DNA from: Fasciolopsis buskii
Taxonomy: Eukaryota; Platyhelminthes; Trematoda; Plagiorchiida; Fasciolidae
NCBI GenBank assembly: GCA_008360955.1
Contig: LUCM01009007.1
Coordinates: forward strand, 255,436-319,435
DNA length: 64,000 bases
Reading direction: 5' to 3'
Below, one piece after another: positions 58,124-64,000 of this stretch (the first letter of the stretch is position 1; every line of letters begins with the position of its first letter). The notes under the pieces were generated by a model. It made no database searches. It was not told the DNA's origin and saw only the letters and a program-made list of their open reading frames with translations. A program made the position numbers and the translations under genes.

Positions 58124-58495
58124 TTATTCACCCAAGATGTTTACCTGTAATTTCTCAACACGCATACTCATATGGAAAATGATCGTAGATCTCGGCAGAG
58201 GCAAAATATAGGAGACTAGTGGACACGTGCAAATGCCTTGATGGATATCATGAAAAGAACCGTAAATCTTACCAACATGAACAGGGCCCACTGATACCCT
58301 TTTCGTCAGTGCCTGTTCATGCTGGTTCTTGGGATATGAAAATTTCTCAACACAGAAACCTACTGCAATAACGAGCGCAAAATTAAAGGCTACACTCACT
58401 TTTTGAATGTCTTCACTTTCCATTGTCGAATTGTATTTTTGCACCTCACCATGAGCATCAACCAGCTTGGCTAAACTTCGAGACGAGCAAAGCAA
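58124..58495 (-). CDS. Open frame, possible 5' part of the large gene
   Basis: A 123-codon minus frame includes KVSVAFNFALVIAVGFCV, a hydrophobic stretch that could be a signal or membrane segment, and KRVSVGPVHVGK. Donor-like sites (GTGAGT, GTAAGA, GTAAAC) occur within it, but no combination fits the exon at 57647-57851. Treat as a candidate only. Confidence 0.25.
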   Translation of the reverse strand: MLCSSRSLAKLVDAHGEVQKYNSTMESEDIQKVSVAFNFALVIAVGFCVEKFSYPKNQHEQALTKRVSVGPVHVGKIYGSFHDIHQGICTCPLVSYILPLPRSTIIFHMSMRVEKLQVNILGE

Positions 58496-58829
58496 CTGCT
58501 AAATCCGCTAATTAGCAACTCACTGGGTTAAACCCCTCAGTTAACGTGACTCAGGGGATCCATCTAATCCATAAGGCTTCAGGCAGATACCAAAAGCTAC
58601 TCCATGTTATCAGCACCTCATGTATTACTATTATATAAGCTCCAGTGAACCTTATGCCCCTTCGGTTCTATCTACCACTCGAGTCAAGCATTACATTCGG
58701 ATGCATGATCGGTTTGTCGCTGATCAAGTATGCCAACTGCCTTAGAGATTTTCCACCTCATAAACACGTATATTATTGCTAACCAACTTCGTAGCTGGAC
58801 AGAATTGAAGTCAGTGGCCCACCTGAAGG

Positions 58830-59066
58830 ATGAGCGGAGGTTTTATAGCTTCTCCACTGTCCTCTGTGAATAAGAAGACTGATGAGCCTTATGAAGAAAT
58901 TAATGGGTCGATCGGTTTATTCTGCCACCAGCGCAATTTTCTGTTACCAGATGCGCCGGTTCATTTACAACCCAATCAATACAATTGGAATGAAGCAAAC
59001 GAAGCATTGAAGATGTTAGTTCGATGTCTGTTCAGTTCTAGGCATATCAGGCGGCGAACCTCGTGA
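58830..59066 (+). CDS. Open frame of unknown status
   Basis: A 78-codon plus frame reads NKKTDEPYEEINGSIGLFCH and later PNQYNWNEANEALKMLVRCL, ending in a stop. The composition is protein-like, but there is no known domain and no convincing splice partner. Confidence 0.2.
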   Translation: MSGGFIASPLSSVNKKTDEPYEEINGSIGLFCHQRNFLLPDAPVHLQPNQYNWNEANEALKMLVRCLFSSRHIRRRTS

Positions 59067-59339
59067 ATGAATGAAGTATGAATTAAGAAGACATCACGAG
59101 AGCCCTCATAACCAGTCTGATACCTTGATGTTGTTTTTCATGCCCATAAATCTGAGCTAATGCAAACTATAAATAATAAAAAACCTATGGGTCCTTTACT
59201 GAACTAATAGTAAATGACGATAATAATATTACATCGTTTACTTTATCTCGGTGTCGGCCTCACTCCTCTGATAATCAGCACAGCAGTCAATACTGATGTG
59301 GAAAATGAAGGAGTGGAATGAATGCTTCTCATCTTGTGA

Positions 59340-59575
59340 TATCAAGGTTCAGATTACCATTATAAAACCAAGGAAGCACTAAATAACATATTCATTCTTG
59401 CTGGGACTCGTCAGAAGTACATGCCCACCAAACGGGACCGGGGACTCAGGACGAACGATTCTGAGCCGAACACCTTAGCTAATAACTTGCTGTGCAGGCT
59501 ATCAGCGTTCTATCGGATTTCACATGATGTGACAGGGTGATCGAACCCCACTGATAGATGTCTTCCGTCAAGTTT
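59340..59575 (-). repeat. tRNA-derived SINE, full-length minus copy
   Basis: On the minus strand: an upstream segment (CATCTATCAGTGGGGTTCGA), then TTAGCTAAGGTGTTCGGCTC and AGAATCGTTCGTCCTGAG, then a 3' body with GTGCTTCCTTGG. The same order occurs around 3213-3512. Box B is damaged (GAGTCCCCGGTCC). The shared upstream segment shows the repeat unit is about 100 bp longer than its tRNA-like start. Confidence 0.55.
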
Positions 59576-59587
59576 CTGGCGAATATG

Positions 59588-59695
59588 GACACATGACAGT
59601 TCCTAACAAGGACGAAACCTTTGCGAGGTGATTTCATGGTCTGTTAGTAGTGAGCTGAACCTTGATAGCACATAACGAATAGTTTTGCGAAAGAA
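59588..59695 (+). repeat. SINE 3'-body fragment
   Basis: CACATGACAGTTCCTAACAAGG then ACGAAACC, GATTTCATGG and GAGCTGAACCTTGATAGCAC align with the 3' body of the tRNA-SINE. With the minus copy just upstream it makes a head-to-head arrangement. Confidence 0.45.
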
Positions 59696-60029
59696 AAGGA
59701 CTGACCAAAATAATGTGGGTATAAATAAAACAATTTACGTGGATATAGAAATGTAAAAAAGCGACATCGTGATGGACTCTCGTGCTGAACTAGGTATGGG
59801 CACCCGATAACCTCCTGCCAGTCGTTCTAAAGAGAGCACGTCTCACCGTCACATTCATCAAGGAATTTTGTGGCATCAAGAGTGTTTTTAGATACCCCTA
59901 ACTAGTATGTAGAAGACAACCGAAAATTGAATTTGTTAACAGGGTACTCAAATTCAATGTCGTTGCTCAAGTGGCATTCTGTGACAAAAAATTGCGAAGT
60001 TTGCAGATTGGCCAGCTACCCCACGGAAG

Positions 60030-60250
60030 TACCAAGTGCACTGGGAATTCGGTCTTGTTTCTACTTGGATATATATTGAGTAATATCCTTACCTAATAGA
60101 ACCGGTTGACAACAGATCGTTGCCATATTGCTGTTTACTTTTCATCTGATATTCATGACCCATTCGATGACATTCCTGTCCGTCCGCATACCTGTGCTGA
60201 CGACATTGCTGCTTCCATCTTCAATCCCTACCGATCGAATAGCACGCCAT
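60030..60250 (+). pseudogene. Very decayed RT-like remnant (weak)
   Basis: A plus frame reads FSSDIHDPFDDIPVRPHTCA then DDIAASIF. This resembles the YIxDLPD...YADD region of a non-LTR reverse transcriptase with the Tyr replaced. Nothing else of the element is recognisable. Confidence 0.25.
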
Positions 60251-62551
60251 AAAACACTGATGCTTCTGATATCCTGTAATACATTCACATTAAGGCCGAA
60301 AGCACGGAATTAGTGAAGAAGCCTGCCTTCGGTACTTGGATTTTTTGTCGAATACAACTCACAAAGCGTTTCGTATTTTGATTTGACTTATTACCGGTAT
60401 TACTGATAGGAGGATTCCTTGAGGGTTATATCCGTCAAGATTAAATTTCTATTAGAAGTCACTTTCGCTATTGTTTTGAAAAAGTGAAGCAGGAAGGAAT
60501 TAAACCACAGATATACTAATCCAGATCCGGTGATTCTGATAACCTCTCAGGCAATCGAATTATGCTAAGAATAAAACAAACGTTTAAAATTAATGTCGGT
60601 TTTAGGCCTGGGCATCGGAAGCCAGTTGGAAAATCACTTATGAAACCAAGGGTAGTGAATTCAGATCTGAACAGCCAATATTCTGTTGTCCTCAAATAAA
60701 CTTTGACGAACCCCATAATCTATTCACCTGATATCCTGAATTGATAAGGTGTGCTGCGATCGAGCTAATGATAATCTTTTTGGTCCCAGAGCCTAAACTA
60801 ACCAGGCAGTGTTCTGTGATTATTTTCAAAAATCGCTATTTTGGACGGCCTATTTAGGCAGCTGGACATGTACTGACAAGGGGAGAGGTCATGAAGGATG
60901 AGCTTCGGGCAAACGACTTAACCTTGAGTTTCACGGAGATTACTCGCAGGCTTTAAAGCTTACTTGGATATATGTGAGCGATGGCTTTTTCCTTCATTTC
61001 CATAGGAGCTCCATCGCTCTATGATTTGTTATTGATAACCATACTTTTATCTTCCTTTCAAAATAGGCAGTCGAGGGCTGTGAACTTCCTCTAGCCTATT
61101 CTTCTTAACAAATTCCTTGGAACAACTTTTCCTCCGCTATAGTTTACTAACTTCAGTCCTTCCATGGTTCCATTCTCGGAGTAAATTCCCCTTGAGCGAG
61201 CCAGAGACAAACTTATCCACTTTTGCTTGCAATCTAGAAGCAAATCATCATCGTTGTTCGGCGTTACAGAGAGTAACTTCAATCACAGCTCTTACGCGTT
61301 GTCATAGGGTGAATGAACCAGCCAAGTGAATAGACTATACGGTTACAGGGGTGTGAAGGAAAAAGGATACACAAACGAAATGCACAGTCAAAACTGCAAA
61401 ACTGGACAGTTCAATTTATTGTGAACAGAAGGAATGTGATCATATGAGTGCCACTGTTCACGGTTCACTTCCATATCCGTCTGTGTTGCCGGTCAGCTGG
61501 TTGACTGCTCTTTTGAGTTCCAACCACTAAGACGTGATACGTCCTCTTTAACGAAGCCGACTGTACATTTTCTAGTTCCACGCTGTCACATCATCTGTTG
61601 ACCTTCGCGTGGCATCTTGCAATCGCTGGGAGGAACGAAAAATGTGACACGGTATGGTAGTCATGTGTTTACCATGCGCAACATGTGATCCCACTAAAGA
61701 ACGTTACTAAGCTGCATGGGCTTTGATAGAGAATTCTGTGAGCCAATAGCCGATACTAGATTCCTAACTTTCGCAGTTTGTTTGGTGCATGCAGCATATA
61801 TTCCGTGCATCCAAACAAAAGCATAATCCAGGTGTCAGTTTTTCAGCATTTGCTAGTTCGACGTCTACATTATGAAAACCTAAATCATCGTCCATTATCT
61901 CTTCGATGAAGAAATCGTACCGGAATGGCAAAAAGGGAACGTCGTTGTCCAAAATCGAATGAGTCTGACGGTTCATTCCTTAATGCTAGGCATCCAGAAG
62001 TAAGCTTCCATAGCACCCCGGTTCGGTGAAGGAAACTAAAGGAAGAAATCCTGCCTGATTTTGGAAAACGTCAATGTTGCGAACTGTGGTATGACAGTGT
62101 AACAGTGAGATAAAGATAGAAATGTTTGTTTGCAGTCCGGTTTCATGAATTTGTTGTCAAAAAGACTTGTCAGTCCGTCTGGATATATATATATACATAT
62201 ATATATGTGGCTTTTCAGTAAATCTTGATTGCAGTTAGGAACACGCAAAGGTTCTTCCTCCTTAATCTTCGGCAGAAGAATTACAACTGCGATTTGCTGA
62301 TCTGAGTAAAAATTTCGAACGGAGACAGGACTGTGCTAGAATCAAGATGCAATGCAATTAGTATCTGGAAGGGTGGGCATATGAAATTTATTTATCATTC
62401 CCTATCGCGGTTCCACGAAGGTAACTGAGCTGCAACTATATTAGCGTTATCAGAACTCGCACTTCGTTACACCTTATTTAGCCCTAAGTTAAAAACTGAT
62501 AAATTATGACAAATAATCATCGACACAACGAATTCTTTTTGAAAATACAAT
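60251..62551. other. No supported gene
   Basis: Only short unrecognised frames on both strands. A (TA)n microsatellite interrupted by one C lies at 62183-62207. Confidence 0.35.
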
Positions 62552-62877
62552 AGCAAAGAAGCCTGTTCTCGGGGATTCACAACTGGCTACATACAGCACG
62601 TCTTACGATTACTGGGGCAGAATGATCAAAAAACAATCACAATAGCAAATAATTGGAAACTGGAATGACTGGTCTACACAGATCCTGTGTATTCGATGTC
62701 ATGACAGATGTCGTGTGTTGATAAATCTTATCTTATCTCGGTTCCGATGAGTCACGGGTTACGTTACCGTATTTTGTGCCGATGGCCAGAGTAGATTGGG
62801 GAATCTTACGTGTTTTTTGGTCCTGTAGAGAAGGCTTATTCACGTGGATTGCGATCTCGCTGGTTATGGACAGGATT
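62552..62877 (+). repeat. Inverted terminal-type repeat, left arm
   Basis: AGCAAAGAAGCCTGTTCTCG through CTGGTTATGGACAGGATTT is the reverse complement of 63380-63706 with a handful of mismatches over about 326 bp. It flanks a Penelope GIY-YIG fragment. Confidence 0.85.
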
Positions 62878-63125
62878 TTAATTTTGCCATTTTCAGCACG
62901 CTACCGTGAACTTTTCATCGGCAAAAGTTTTTAGATTAATGGAACTAAGCCTGACCAGGAAACAACCAAGAAGAAAAACGTAAATATATTCACCCATATT
63001 AAAGGAGACATTTTAGCGAGCAGATTAAGTAGACGACTTCAGCTGGGAGTTATAATACATATTTTGCCGCTGAACTCCACATTTTGTTCACATTTAGACC
63101 AGTTCTTTTGTGGGCGAAATAAAGG

Positions 63126-63350
63126 TTGCTTGTGGATTTCAGTTCTTATTATGTGCATCGTTTCACTTGCATTTGGGGGGCAACTTATGTAGATGGAACC
63201 ACGAGAAGACTATCTGAACGGATAAAGGAGCATCATTTCAGCTGGCTAAACAAAGGATCGATAATGACGAAGCAGACGGCAATCATCGTGCACATGGCAA
63301 AATTACTTATGCAATGCCAGTGGGGCACCTCTTCCTGTGTACTTTATTAG
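63126..63350 (+). pseudogene. Penelope-like element GIY-YIG endonuclease fragment
   Basis: The plus frame reads FTCIWGATYVDGTTRRLSER, IKEHHFSWLNKGSIM and AIIVHMAKLL. This is the GIY-YIG C-terminal domain of Penelope-like elements, with the expected YVG changed to YVD. The family's RT is absent. It lies in the 502-bp loop between two 326-bp inverted arms. Confidence 0.7.
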
Positions 63351-63379
63351 ACGGAGACTGGCAAAGAATATTTAGAGTC

Positions 63380-63706
63380 AAATCCTGTCCATAACTAGCG
63401 AGATCGCAATCCACGTGAATAAGCCTTCTCTACAGGACCAAAAAACACGTAAGATTCCCCAATCTACTCTGGCCATCGGCACAAAATACGGTAACGTAAC
63501 CCGTGACTCATCGGAACCGAGATAAGATAAGATTTATCAACACACGACATCTGTCATGACATCGAATACACAGGATCTGTGTAGACCAGTCATTCCAGTT
63601 TCCAATTATTTGCTATTGTGATTGTTTTTTGATCATTCTGCCCCAGTAATCGTAAGACGTGCTGTATGTAGCCAGTTGTGAATCCCCGAGAACAGGTTTC
63701 TTTGCT
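63380..63706 (-). repeat. Inverted terminal-type repeat, right arm
   Basis: Reverse complement of 62552-62877 (AAATCCTGTCCATAACTAGCG ... AGGTTTCTTTGCT). Penelope-like elements are known to carry long terminal repeats in direct or inverted arrangement, so this is consistent with the ends of a deleted Penelope copy. Beyond 63706 a minus frame (TKIPDKDTRKSGSKETCS) is open but unrecognised. Confidence 0.85.
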
Positions 63707-64000
63707 GCCACTTTTTCTGGTGTCTTTATCGGGAATTTTCGTGTGTAAATCCTTCTGGTTTTCCTTTCGTCCAGCAGCGTATCGCGATGCTAGCATAACC
63801 TTTTGTGACTGAAATCCAAATCACTGGACACGCAAAAATCTAAATGAGAATTGGACGTTGCCTTCAAGCCCCTAGGTTTGAACACGGATGCGGCGCATGT
63901 CATTATTATTTGTGTAGTTTAGGGAGACGGTAGCTTGTTATTATAGGCCATATAGTGTGCGAACTTGAAAGTCAACAAATGAAGTAAACATTTAGGCTTA

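Noticed and set aside
58186..58390. Fitting a short 37-bp intron (GTGAGT...TTGCAG) in the 58.1-58.5 kb frame
   Set aside because: The join would put TAG immediately in frame.
30466..58495. Naming the large gene as an integrin alpha, sortilin or CatSper subunit
   Set aside because: Single motifs point different ways (Asp-box, beta-sandwich modules, discoidin-like domain) and no family shows this order; I leave it unnamed.
1..64000. CRISPR arrays, bacterial promoters, riboswitches, rRNA
   Set aside because: No regularly spaced repeats or conserved RNA cores; the sequence is eukaryotic in character.

Overview
The window looks like intron-rich, gene-poor, repeat-rich nuclear DNA of a parasitic flatworm (tapeworm or fluke). 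This rests on general impression: decayed RTE-type and CR1-like non-LTR retrotransposons, Penelope-type GIY-YIG fragments and tRNA-derived SINEs, with short exons separated by introns of kilobases. There are no bacterial-style operons, ribosome binding sites or CRISPR arrays. I cannot name the species.

Layout. 1-14 kb is mostly repeat debris: an RTE endonuclease fragment at the left edge, two tandem tRNA-SINEs, a Penelope GIY-YIG fragment followed by a palindromic repeat pair, and a decayed CR1-like element on the minus strand (9.3-11.2 kb). At 14.07-14.46 kb two in-phase plus-strand exons form the C-terminus of an EGF-like, single-pass membrane protein. 16.1-26.2 kb is a retrotransposon complex: two 2.8-kb inverted arms (CR1-like element plus RTE fragment joined by a pentanucleotide microsatellite) around an assembly gap and a second, internally deleted CR1-like copy. 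At 27.4-28.7 kb there are two plus-strand exons of an unrecognised gene.

From about 58 kb down to 30.5 kb the minus strand carries the main object of interest: many short exons with proper splice borders. Fourteen of them (50.6 to 30.5 kb) can be joined with every codon phase agreeing, giving about 890 residues of a secreted or membrane-anchored modular protein. It has repeated beta-sandwich-like modules, a discoidin (F5/8C)-like domain, an Asp-box-containing region, a Cys-rich stretch and a hydrophobic C-terminus. More exons lie upstream (51.6-57.9 kb). I do not recognise the whole protein as a known family. Its introns hold SINEs and a 2.55-kb internally deleted CR1-like element.

The right end (58.6-64 kb) is repeat-rich: a full-length minus-strand tRNA-SINE, a SINE fragment, a weak RT-like remnant, and a Penelope GIY-YIG fragment framed by 326-bp inverted repeats.

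Exon calls rest on reading frame, splice consensus and phase only. No transcript or homology search was available, and no regulatory element could be supported beyond possible poly(A) signals.
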